33,564 nt of DNA from Stenocarpella maydis (lineage: Eukaryota > Ascomycota > Sordariomycetes > Diaporthales > Diaporthaceae), in NCBI GenBank assembly GCA_002270565.1, contig NQMI01000254.1, positions 1 through 33,564 of the forward strand, in the 5' to 3' direction. This document shows positions 1 to 9,479 of the stretch, one piece after another. The notes below the pieces were generated by a model. It was given only the letters and a program-made list of their open reading frames with translations, was not told the origin of the DNA and made no database searches. A program made the position numbers and the translations under genes. Within the stretch, counting starts at the first letter, position 1. Each line of letters starts with the position of its first letter.

Positions 1-3000
1 TAAGAAGATGAGAATGTTATCTAAGTAGATAATAATAAAGATATTAAGGTATTCGCTTAAAACTTAGTTAATTATTTCCTGAAATAATATAAATATATTA
101 ATTAATCTGAAAGGCATAACCATTATTTTATAATATCCATAGTATATCCTAAATGCTATTTTCCATTCTTCTCCTTCTTTTATTTAAATAAGGTTATATT
201 CATGCTTTAAGTTAAGTGCTGTAAACCATTTTACTCCTCTAAGTTGGTCCCATAATTCCTTAATAAGTGGGAGAGGGTATTAATTTTTAATTATAATATC
301 ATTTAATTGTTAGTAGTCTATATAAAGTTATAGCTTGCCATTCTTCTTTAGTATAAAGAGAATTAGGTATCCAGCTAGTAATTATAATAGCCTAATAAAT
401 CCCTTCTAAAGGTTTTCATTAAGATATTCCCTAAGTGCTTTAAGTTATTCTTTATTAAGCCTATAAATAGGCTTGAACTAGGGTATTATTCTAGGTTTCA
501 ATAGTATTTCATAGTTCCATTATGTGTATTATAGCAATATAATATTAAGTCATTCCTAGAATACTTTCTTAAATTCATAATAATCTTTTAGTATTCATAT
601 TAGTCTGTTAGTCTTGTCTCCTTTTCTCTCTTCTTTTAAGTAAAGGAGGTATTATTATATTTCCTATATTATATATTAACTGGTTGTATTAGAGTGGCGA
701 TCTCCTGATTGGCTTCAATCCTCCTATAAGGAGTCTGAGTGGCTCAATCCTTCTCTATTTTCCTAGAGCCCGGCCTTCTACCTATCCTCAGAGGTATTTG
801 TAGGTCCATTTAAGCACATCACCTATTTGCTATCCTTAGTAATATGACTCCTTCCCTCGCCATTAATTACAACCTTCTTTTAGGGAACAGTATTATCCCA
901 AAAGATCTAACCAGTAGTCTAATTAATTCAGGGATTATTCTTTCTTAACCAAGGTATTCCCAAGATCAACTAATAATTTGCTATCTTAATAATATTAAAT
1001 AATAGTAATTCCATATGGTTATAAATCCAAACTAAGAGGGGATTAATCTCCATATTAATAACTCTATTACTATAAGATACTTTAGTTCCATCTACTATAT
1101 TAAGTCTATAAGGTTCCCTTTTCTTATGCTATAGTAGGTAATATCTGTTTACTACCTTTAGGGAAACAAAATTCCCTTATGCTCTACTATTAATAAGTGC
1201 TAAGCATTATATGTATCCTAGCTCTACCTATACCATCAGGTGGCTATAGTCACTCATTATTGCGCACAAGTACCTTATAATGTAATTAGTTGCTACCTGA
1301 GGCTTTATAGATAGCCCTTCTAGTTTTTTAATTATTTATCCGCAGCTAGGACCTCCTTAATGCTCTTAAGATTTCACTTTATAATGTTTTGTAATTCTTA
1401 CAGGTTATTAACCAGCTGTTACATGCTATAATCTTATTCCTTTATTATTATAGTTTTGAGTAGTAGCTCCTACTATCTTAATAGATACCAGTCTTAAGCT
1501 TTATTAAGTATATATACCTTGCAAGTTAGTTTGTTACAATTTGCCTATCCGTTAGGGTTCCAGAAGCATTCCAAAGGTATGCAAGAGTCTAGCCTCATCA
1601 GGGCGTATCCTATCTTATCATATTTTTAGTGCAGGTACTAATTCTTAAAATCATTACACTTATATATATATTTAATATCCTTACCTAAATATCATTAAGG
1701 AAACTAGCTATACTTAGTTTTCTCCCTTATATATTCCTTATATCCATTATAAATATAGGATACCCAAGAGATATCTTTATATTTATCATATAATAAACAT
1801 ATGTATCTTGCATCTTCTAGTCTTCTATATTCCTAAGTAGGTTGTCTTATAGTTTCTTTAAAAGGCCTCCCTGCAATTATAACCGCTATAATATTAGTTC
1901 TTAGGGCTAGAAGAGGCACTTATCCTAGATAGTCTTGTAGTTCCTTCTACTAGATTTATAGCGCAAGTAGCGCCTAAGGGATAGGCTTTCCTTCCATCCT
2001 AGGGTCAATCTATAGGAGCTCCTCCCAGTTCCCTACCGCTAGGGTTCTTCCCTGCTTCCCTAAAGCGTTCTTAGGAAACCATCCGGTAGCCTCCTTATTA
2101 CTATGGTGAGTAGCATAGCTATCATTGAAGCAAGTTATCCAACTAAGCGATACATATAGCTTTTTAGGGTTCTAGGGATTTTTCATTAGTGGGATAGGCT
2201 GCCATCATGCCTTATCTTTCTAATGTTTTTTATATTAAGATTTAGTACATTAGGAGAAGTATAAACTATTATAGAGGTCTTCCTTATCAGGGTTGTAGAA
2301 GTTGCATTCTTTATCTAGGTCTTAGTTTGGGTATACCTAATACTAATCGTATACTATTGTTCTACGGATGCAATATTTATTTATAAGTTCCTATTGCAGT
2401 TTAGACCTAGGTGGTCCTTATGCATTATAAGTAGCTATACTAGCTTGGCGGGTAGCTTTATTAGCCTATTGGGTTCCTTTAGGTACTAACTTCCAGTCCC
2501 TATTTTTCTTTAGAGCCCAGCATTCTGAGGTAAAGTATCCCATCTTATTGTAATTATAGCATTTAACATTTTTCTTATCCTTATATTAGGTAACATCCAG
2601 TTCTATAGGTCCTGCATATTATCCCTACTGAGTGCTTGGCTTCTAATACTTCTTTCCTGTATTGGATTTATACTTATAAAATGTAGTTTATTTAGAAGTT
2701 TATCCTTTCTTTTTCAAGCGTTATTTATAGAGTTTATTATTAATCTGGATAGCTATTTCCATATAGTATAGAAAATCATTGGGTTAATCTATAACTTTAC
2801 TAAGTTTATCCTTTACTTTATCCTTTAATCCACGGTAGAATATAAATTTCTTTATATTATTAGTATAGTTGATTTTAGTATAGATTTATTAGAATTCTGC
2901 TGTATAATTAATTACTGAATTATACTGTTTGTAATTCGCTAGGTCCCTTTTTGCCTGCTGTTCTTCATTTAGGTCCTGAAATAGGGACCTAAGGGCATCC

Positions 3001-3632
3001 TTGTAGCCTTTATAGCTGCTGAAAATTTACTGTATTTCAAGCTTGCAGGCTTTAAATGACTCTGCATTAATAAAGTCAGTTAGGTAGGGTTTAAACCAAG
3101 CTAAAGCTTATCCTTTAAGGAAAGAGGATGCATATATAACCCTTTTTCCGCTAGGCTGTATATCTAGACTATAGAAGCACTAGTAGGCCCTAACTTATAT
3201 TAGGTATGCTTAAAGTTATCTAGTAGTTCTATTATAAGGGGCCGGAATATTAAGCTTGATATATTTCTTTATTTGGATTGGGGTGTTAATAATATTAGCT
3301 CCGGCTTAGAGAGTAGTAATCTCCTATTAAAGCTATTTGACTTCTGTATTATGCTAAGCTTAACCTTCTATAAGAAGGCGCAACTACCTAACCTTGTTAA
3401 CTAGTTCCTGGATATAGGGGTCTATAGCCTTATTGTTAGCAAGTTTATCTAGTTTGTGGAGGAGGTTGTAAGTAGGGGTAGTTATTCCGGAGTCTAATAT
3501 TATAAAGGGTTTCATATATAATATTGCTTAAAGTCTGTATAATAATATATAAATAAGAGTTATTAAAATATAATGATTAAAGGGTTTTCCAAATATATAA
3601 TTCTGAAAGATTAAGGGTTTATATTTGGAATA
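1..3632 (-). mobile_element. RIP-degraded Ty3/gypsy retrotransposon, gag-pol relic (truncated by the left window edge)
   Basis: Read on the minus strand, the stretch gives a stop-riddled gypsy polyprotein in normal order. A gag-like segment lies around 3500-2700 (ASSFLKG...ALAWFKPYL and QYNSVINYTAEF). A CCHC zinc knuckle near 2525-2575 reads CYNYNKMGYF, with a Cys and the His both turned to Tyr. The protease motif near 1165-1205 reads ALINSRA-GNFVS where ALIDSGA.GNFVS is expected. Reverse transcriptase fills 480-1, with a recognisable KNRYPLPLI-like stretch and YLDNIL in place of YLDDIL at about 14-40. RNase H, integrase and the second LTR would lie to the left of the window. The changes are G-to-A or C-to-T transitions, as RIP produces, and the element is dead. 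Family assignment rests on motif order and RT/gag wording. Confidence 0.85.
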
Positions 3633-3900
3633 TGTTGTTAGGCGGTTATTAAGTAATATTATTAACTGATAATAATCACTAGCTGTAAGGCTATCTAATG
3701 CTAGGATTAAATACTTAGATTGATGACTGAAGAGTTTATTCTATAAAAGCTATCTACTATAGTGATGACTATGTGGTTATATATTCTGACTCTTTAGTAG
3801 GATATCTAGGCTCGCTGGTTATTCTTATTATCCTTGGTGGTGGTGTTAAGTTGGGCTTTGGTGTCGGATAGCTGGGCTAGCCAGCTATCCAAGCTATTCA
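3633..3900 (-). repeat. Probable LTR of the gypsy element (5' LTR in element orientation)
   Basis: Immediately upstream of gag on the minus strand is a 268-bp block that begins TGAATAGC (3900 leftwards) and ends TAACAACA (3633), that is TG...CA. It also marks the switch from AT-rich element to ordinary GC content at 3900/3901. A 10-bp inverted repeat (GGATAGCTGG, 5-nt loop, 3866-3890) sits near its start. No second LTR is in view and no clear primer-binding site was recognised, so the limits are an inference. Confidence 0.4.
3866..3890. repeat. 10-bp perfect inverted repeat with 5-nt loop
   Basis: The arms GGATAGCTGG (3866-3875) and CCAGCTATCC (3881-3890) are perfect complements around GCTAG. 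The hairpin lies at the outer end of the putative gypsy LTR. Confidence 0.7.
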
Positions 3901-4139
3901 TGAGCCGTGGGTGGGTTCCCGACCCTAACCCTGGAGCATGCGGGCTCTGTGTATAAGTGACTGCGGGGTCGCGCCGTTGCATACGTTTTTGACGTTCGGG
4001 GCCTGCAATCTGGGCCCCTGGGGTGCCGTCGCTGTTGGCTCATAACAGCCAGGAAACTCATAATTCTCGCCTGGACAACCACATCAACGTAAATAACGTC
4101 GCCTACGCCCTTAACTAAGGGGGTCACGATAGCTAGCCA
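3901..4139. other. GC-normal segment between gypsy LTR and mariner relic, containing the left inverted-repeat copy
   Basis: This stretch has ordinary base composition, unlike both neighbours. A short minus-strand open frame crosses it (4127-3894) but matches nothing I recognise. The right part (4050-4112) carries the repeat that recurs inverted at 7770-7802 and, more diverged, near 11293-11310 and 19718-19745. It is probably a transposon end rather than a gene. Confidence 0.4.
4050..4082. repeat. Left copy of a ~32-bp inverted repeat (partner 7770-7802)
   Basis: The reverse complement of this segment begins GGTTGTCCAGGCGAGAATTA and matches 7770-7802 with about three differences, all transitions (G/A or C/T). 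The two copies face each other across 3.7 kb that holds the mariner relic and the unknown minus-strand frame. They may be terminal inverted repeats of a composite or nested transposon. Confidence 0.65.
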
Positions 4140-5280
4140 CCGCCTATCAAGCGTGGAGTTACAGCAGTTAGAGTTTTATTTGCACTCTAAGCTATTACCA
4201 CTAAACAAGTAGCTACAGGCAGAATTCCGGTGTAATAGGGTTACTATCTAGCAGTACCGGAAGAGAGTTACTACCACCAGAACCGTCGCCTTAAGCATAC
4301 TATCGCTCTCACCATCAAACAGTATCAAGTTAGAGTAATGGGCTGTAGAGGTTAGTTATCTGCCTTGACCCGGATAAAGCTATAAAGCTTAACTAATTTA
4401 TAGATTATATGTGATAGGAGCTAAAAGATCTTTTACTTAATAAGCCAGACCTATACCTTAATAAAATGTAGTATTTCCTAGCTAAGTACTTCTAAATTAA
4501 TATTTCTATAAGGATAATATCGCGAGCGCTTGCAGATTATAACTAGTCTAATAAATGAGTATATATACTAGCCCGGCAGCATAATGAGGATCTCTATAGG
4601 TACTATCTCTAGTGGGTAAATAAGCCGCCCTATATAGTTGATATATTTATTTACTGCAATAAGTCAGGTCTTAATAAGTATGATAGCGTAAGGAGGATAA
4701 GTTGGGCATTAGTTAGATACACTCTACGGGTGGAAAGTCTTCTTAAGCGAGGCGCTTACTACTATATCCTCCCGGCAATTATAATTAATAGCTTGCTTAC
4801 TATTATAATATATAAGAGTTACATAATAAAAGAGTTTTTCCTTAACTAGTTGCTAGGAAGTATATTGCTAAAGATAAACCCATACCCAGGACTAAGGTTA
4901 ATTCTCGTGATGAATAATGCTTCCTAGCACCATAATAAGAGAATCTGGGAGGTAGTTAGCTAGAGAGGCATGAAACTATATTATCTACCCTCATACTCAC
5001 ATGATTTCAACCCTATTAAGGCATATTTTAATAATCTAAAGCGCTATTTATATCATTAGTACTAGTATAAGGCGTCTAACTATAATTTAGACTAGCAATT
5101 TGCGCAATTCTTATATTCTTATACCTGGGAGGTTGGGATAAGGGTATAAGTAATTTAGGGATATTTCCGCTATACGCAAGTACTAATGGAAAGAGCAGAA
5201 TAAGGCACATATAATAGTACCAGTTAGAAGTTATAATAATAAAAATTAAGGGAGTTCTCATTAAGTATTATAGCGTGAGT
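4140..5280 (+). mobile_element. Tc1/mariner-type transposase relic (RIP-degraded)
   Basis: The plus strand encodes a decayed DDE transposase. Around 4650-4690 it reads CNKSGLNKYDSVRR, where the family has CDESG. Around 4760-4830 it reads RGAYYYILPAI followed by IYK.YI.KEFF. Around 4905-4925 it reads LVMNNAS for LVMDNAS. Around 4980-5060 it reads YLPSYSHDFNPIKAYF then NLKRYL. Two of the catalytic-triad positions (first and second Asp) have become Asn, and the Glu after the last motif Lys. These are G-to-A changes, with many in-frame stops. It is inactive. The outer limits are estimates, because no clean element-specific terminal inverted repeats were identified. Confidence 0.8.
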
Positions 5281-5689
5281 TAAGTAGTATTTTTTACAAG
5301 TTAATTAGTTGGGTTAGTAGCTAGGGGTTAATATAGATGAATTAGTGCCTTTCTATAGGTAAATACACTTAATTGATTTGGTGCTCTATATAGGGCATTA
5401 AATTACCCAAATCTACTATATTTGCTTGAAATAAATAACTTTCCTCCTTCAGACTGCTTCCTGTTGCCAACTATATCTTCTTATATGTCTAATTACTACT
5501 TTCCTCACTTAGAAAGTACCCTAGGGACTCATCAAACGACTCCTCTACCTCAGCAGACCATAGCAGCTATAATGGCGGGCTTCTAACCCTCTAGTTAAGT
5601 ATTTAACCTACTTATAAGGCCCAGCATTAGATGAAGCTAATCAGTCAGTTAGGCAACCCTTACGGGCTTCATGGGTTATATACTATTGA
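5281..5689. other. Spacer with no recognisable gene
   Basis: Moderately AT-rich sequence between the mariner relic and the minus-strand unknown frame. No coherent reading frame or RNA gene was seen. It probably belongs to the same repeat mosaic. Confidence 0.5.
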
Positions 5690-7560
5690 TATCTGCCTGA
5701 TGGTTAACTCATCAACTGTCTAACAGCCCCTGCTAGGGTAGCAAGTCCTTATCATCATTATCACTATTAAAGAAACTGGTAAAGTCCTCCTTTCCCTTTA
5801 GGTATGGCTTAATAAGCGTTCTAACCAGCAAGATGGCCTGCAGTCCCTAGTCGTTAAACCATATATCCTCCTTCCTATGGAGCCTATAAAGGTTAAATTC
5901 TTACTACTTTATTATCTTTAGAAGTCATTTAAGCTGCTCTCTTTCGACTAAGTGCTTAAAGTGCTTCTAAAGCGCTTCCACAATAAACTCTCGATACAGC
6001 ACTTTCTCATCCCCATCTACCCGTAGCAGCAACAACAATAGTATCACTAGCAGCTTCTGCCGCCATACTGGGCTCCCTAGTGCCGTTATTATTGCTACCA
6101 TTGGTAGAGCTGGAAGCCTATTAAACTCGTGAGAAGAAGCAGGCGGTGGCAACAGCGGCAGCCCTATTGAGGCTGCCTGGCTATACCCAACCCCAGGCAA
6201 GTTAACATTAAATGATGGGTTAATGATAACATTAATACTGCTTTCCCTCTGCTTTTACTTCTTCTGCTTCTTCCTAGGCGGGATAAGGCTGACTCTATTA
6301 TCAGCAGACTCCTCATTATTAACTTCAGCCTAAGCTTTCCAGCAGTCGAAGAGAACTTCCGGTAGCCCCCTTAGAGCGGCTTCGCCCCTAGCAATTGCTT
6401 CAGCCCATTCAGATAAGTCCCTATCAAACAAACTTATATGCATATTATCCTTCTTCACGAAACACCACTGCTACAAGGCATCACCCTTATTACAGTAGCA
6501 ACAATTAGCCTTGTAATGTGCCCCGTGGTAATACAACCAGATATCCATCAGTTGCTTGTGGGTTGCCCATACTAGGTCTGCTTCCTCCCCCATCTCGGCA
6601 AGCATTCAAGCAGTAACTGACCCATTCCGAGGTTCCCTAGGCATTGGGCTACCGCCTGCAGAAGCAACGCTTCCCACCCGCCTGACTGCTGGCAGACCAT
6701 CCTCAGGGGCAGCCACTGGCCGGCCAATTGGGGATAGCATGCATACATCAATTAGTCGGCCCGCTGGGCGACGCCCCGTGCCCTGTAATATAGGCGTTTG
6801 CAACGCTAGCAGCAGCAAGGTGACCCTATAGGTATGGGTAAACCTAAGAAAGAACGTCCCTTAACCTCAGAGAGCATATCTATAAGATTCTTATAGTTAG
6901 GTACTCCAATTGCCCCATCTTAACCCTTTCTATACATTTCTAACCAATATACGTTAGACTTCTAACCTACAACCTAACCAGCCTTAACAAATACCCCCCT
7001 CAGATCAATTACAACGCCTGGGTTGTCCTCAAAGCTAGCCTCAACCCGGTCTAACGTTAACGCCTTATATTCGCCTATAATCCTTATAATCTCTAGGCCC
7101 TAGTATTCATTATCAAGTTATATAGAGCGGTATTCAGCTCGTAGAGTGCGAGAACTAGTCTTCTAACTAATAATCTTAATAATTAAAGTTAGAAGCACTT
7201 TACCTAGGGGCGCCTGCTATAGGTGACTTCCGAGCAGCTCAATATTATTACCAGCGTTATCTAATGGGAATTCCTCATCAGGGGCGGAATCCTCGGCTTT
7301 AGCAGCTTATAATTAGTCCTCCTCTTCCCCCTTATGAGGTATATCATTATTAACTTTAGTAGTGTTCTCTCGCGCCCTCTAAGCCGTACATTCTGCTGTA
7401 GTTAACTTATCTCAGCTGGTCTTCAAGGCTGCCCATAAGCGCTTTTAAGCAGTCTGCTGGGCTTTAGTTGCTTTAGCCGTTAGCTTCCGGGCATATGCCT
7501 GCTTAGGTGGTATAGCGTTATCATTAGCAAACCATACAATTTAGCTTCTGAAGCGGGTTT
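5690..7560 (-). pseudogene. Long decayed reading frame of unknown family, probably transposon- or cargo-encoded
   Basis: Minus-strand translation gives a coherent protein of roughly 600 residues, broken only by scattered TAA/TAG/TGA that could each come from CAA, CAG, CGA or TGG by a RIP-type transition. In order it has: a basic, alanine-rich, possibly coiled-coil N-terminal part (AYARKLTAKATKAQQTA, about 7500-7430); an acidic stretch (about 7340-7260); a segment reading VEASFEDNPGVVIDLRGVFV (about 7050-6990); a Gly/Pro/Arg-rich linker (6818-6606); a Cys-bearing segment IWLYYHGAHYKANCCYCNKG (about 6550-6490), perhaps a small metal-binding knuckle; then LFDRDLSEWAEAIARGEAAL (about 6435-6375); a basic PPRKKQKK patch (about 6270); and a C-terminal helical part ending near 5700. 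I do not recognise the family. It lies opposite in strand to the mariner relic and inside the inverted-repeat pair. Confidence 0.5.
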
Positions 7561-8032
7561 TATATGGTAAGCGTTGGGTAGGCCGGGCTTGCCAGGCCAG
7601 TCAGAATACATTATCTGTAAGGTTGGCTGGGCTAACGTTACCTTATGCTAGGGCAAGTAGGTTGTGGGCGCCTTCACGAGATGGGCTGGAGTTTACTATA
7701 TAGTATGGTATCACTATTACCCGTTTGGGTAATCAGTACATTCTGCTGGCGATAACGATGACGACGATTTGGTTGTCCAGACGAGAATTGTGAGTTTCCT
7801 GACCGCCCAGCCAAATTTTGGTGGCACGTGCGGAAACGGCTAATTACCGGGGGGGGGCATCACTTCGCTTGTCACAGACAGCGTCAAAATGGATGACGCG
7901 TGAATCAGCGCCACTGTGGACCCAATCCTTCGGTGCCTTTGGCCGTTGAGGCCCTTTGGCTCGGGCCCGGACATTCTGAAATATAATGGCCGAAGCAACT
8001 TTCCAAGGCCGAATTAGCCCGATAGAACCTAG
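7561..8032. other. Transition from repeat mosaic to gene island, including the right inverted-repeat copy
   Basis: Base composition rises to normal here. The right copy of the ~32-bp inverted repeat is at 7770-7802 and a run of nine G lies near 7849-7857. No gene was recognised before the promoter of the monooxygenase. The open frame on minus across 7844-8182 has no family features and overlaps that gene's start. Confidence 0.4.
7770..7802. repeat. Right copy of a ~32-bp inverted repeat (partner 4050-4082)
   Basis: It reads GGTTGTCCAGACGAGAATTG and then TGAGTTTCCTGAC, nearly identical to the reverse complement of 4050-4082. It sits at the edge where the transposon mosaic gives way to the gene island. 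Confidence 0.65.
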
Positions 8033-8066
8033 TATACCTACCTGGGAATACCAGGTAGGTATAAAG
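8033..8066 (+). promoter_or_regulatory. Perfect 13-bp inverted repeat overlapping a TATA-like box upstream of the FAD monooxygenase
   Basis: The arms TATACCTACCTGG (8033-8045) and CCAGGTAGGTATA (8051-8063) are perfect complements with a 5-nt spacer GAATA. The right arm runs into TATAAAG (8060-8066), about 95 bp before the ATG at 8160. The geometry suggests a dimeric regulator binding over the core promoter. The protein is not known, and the arms do not contain the CCG/CGG triplets usual for fungal zinc-cluster factors. Confidence 0.55.
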
Positions 8067-8159
8067 TTGGCCCAAGCAAAGGTTTGGTGAAACAGATATG
8101 GACTTGGGACATCAACACTTATCGTCTGTACCCAGTTTGGAAATATACAATATTCGACA

Positions 8160-9479
8160 ATGTCTAAACTCAATGTTCTCATAGTGGGCGCATCCGTTGC
8201 AGGGCCAACGACAGCCTACTGGCTGGCCAAAGCCGGCGCCAAAATCACCATCATCGAGCGCTTCCCAAGTTTGCGCACCGGCGGGCAAAACGTCGACATC
8301 CGCAACGCCGGTGTCTCGGTAATGAGAAAGATGCAGGGAATGGAGGATGCCGTGAGGGCCAAGACGACAGGGATGGATGGCATCAGCTTCGTCCGGGACG
8401 ACGGCCGGCCGTTCGCGACAATGACGGCCACCGGTGACCCGAACCAGCAGTCTCTTGTGTCCGAGTACGAAATCTTCCGTGGTGACCTGGCGCGCATCCT
8501 ATTCGACATGACAAAAGACAATGAGAGAATCAAGTACGTCTTTGGCGAGCAGGTTGCATCCATCCAGCAGGTGGAGGGTGGCGGACCTGTGACGATCGAG
8601 TTTATCAACGGGTACCCAACAACGCAATATGACCTGGTTGTAGCCTGCGATGGTGCCACCTCACGCACTCGAGCCATGGGACTTGGCTGCGGTGTCAGGG
8701 ACCACATCAACTCGCTAGAGTGCTGGTCGGCGTACTTCTCCGTGGGCAAGGATCTGCTCAACGGCAGCAAAACGGGACAGGCGTGGACGACCACAGGCGG
8801 CCGTTTCTTTGGGCTCGGACCAGACCCAACCGGTGTAACCCGTGTAACTACGCAATCCATACACCCGCGTGGCAGCAAAGACGCGACGCTGCCGTTTAGG
8901 TTGGCAGCGGAGCAAGGGACTAACGCCCTGAAGGCCTATGTCGCCGAGCGATTCTCCGGGGCCGGGTGGAAAACCGAAGAGATCCTCAAGGGCATGATGG
9001 AGTCTGACGACTTCTATGCGTCCGAGATTGTGCAAGTGAAGGTGCCGAGCCTCCACAAAGGGCACTTCGTCCTCGTCGGTGATGCGGGCTACGCCCCAGG
9101 CCCCACAGGGACGGGCACAAGCCTCGCTATGGCCGGTGCTTACGTGCTGGCGGGCGAGATCAGCATGCACGAGGGAAATATAGATGCTGCGCTAAGTAGT
9201 TACGAGGAGCGTATGAGGCCCATAATTGATGAACTACAAAAGATACCACCGGGCATCCCATATATCTTCGCTCCACAGACTGCCTGGGGCATCTGGCTTC
9301 GAAACACTGTTCTTACTATCCTGTGCTGGGGCATGTACTTCAGCGGGTTTTTCGCCTGGGCTACCGGACTTTTCTCCAGTGCCTTTGGAATTGACAAATG
9401 CGGCCTACCTGATTATGAATGGACGGTGGGAGACAAGGAAGAGGGCTTGTTGCAGAAAGCCCGTTTTGAACGCGGCTGA
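8160..9479 (+). CDS. FAD-dependent monooxygenase (FAD_binding_3 type, group A flavoprotein hydroxylase)
   Basis: A single-exon gene of 439 aa; the start context CGACAATGTC is good and no in-frame ATG upstream fits. The three hallmarks of the family are present. The N-terminal Rossmann motif GASVAGPTTAYWL (about residues 10-22) ends in a beta strand with acidic E33. The DG motif is VVACDGATSRTR (Asp about 164). The GD motif is VLVGDAGYAPGPTGTGTSLA (Asp about 308), which binds the FAD ribityl chain. Family members use NAD(P)H and O2 to hydroxylate or epoxidise small, often aromatic, substrates; the substrate here cannot be predicted. A hydrophobic segment at about 383-405 could be a C-terminal membrane anchor, as in some fungal secondary-metabolite monooxygenases. 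No biosynthetic core enzyme lies nearby. A 13-bp inverted repeat overlaps its TATA-like box. Family is secure; role is unknown. Confidence 0.9.
   Translation: MSKLNVLIVGASVAGPTTAYWLAKAGAKITIIERFPSLRTGGQNVDIRNAGVSVMRKMQGMEDAVRAKTTGMDGISFVRDDGRPFATMTATGDPNQQSLVSEYEIFRGDLARILFDMTKDNERIKYVFGEQVASIQQVEGGGPVTIEFINGYPTTQYDLVVACDGATSRTRAMGLGCGVRDHINSLECWSAYFSVGKDLLNGSKTGQAWTTTGGRFFGLGPDPTGVTRVTTQSIHPRGSKDATLPFRLAAEQGTNALKAYVAERFSGAGWKTEEILKGMMESDDFYASEIVQVKVPSLHKGHFVLVGDAGYAPGPTGTGTSLAMAGAYVLAGEISMHEGNIDAALSSYEERMRPIIDELQKIPPGIPYIFAPQTAWGIWLRNTVLTILCWGMYFSGFFAWATGLFSSAFGIDKCGLPDYEWTVGDKEEGLLQKARFERG

Noticed and set aside
3924..3933. CCCTAACCCT-like telomere repeat
   Set aside because: Less than two units, with no array on either side; compatible with chance.
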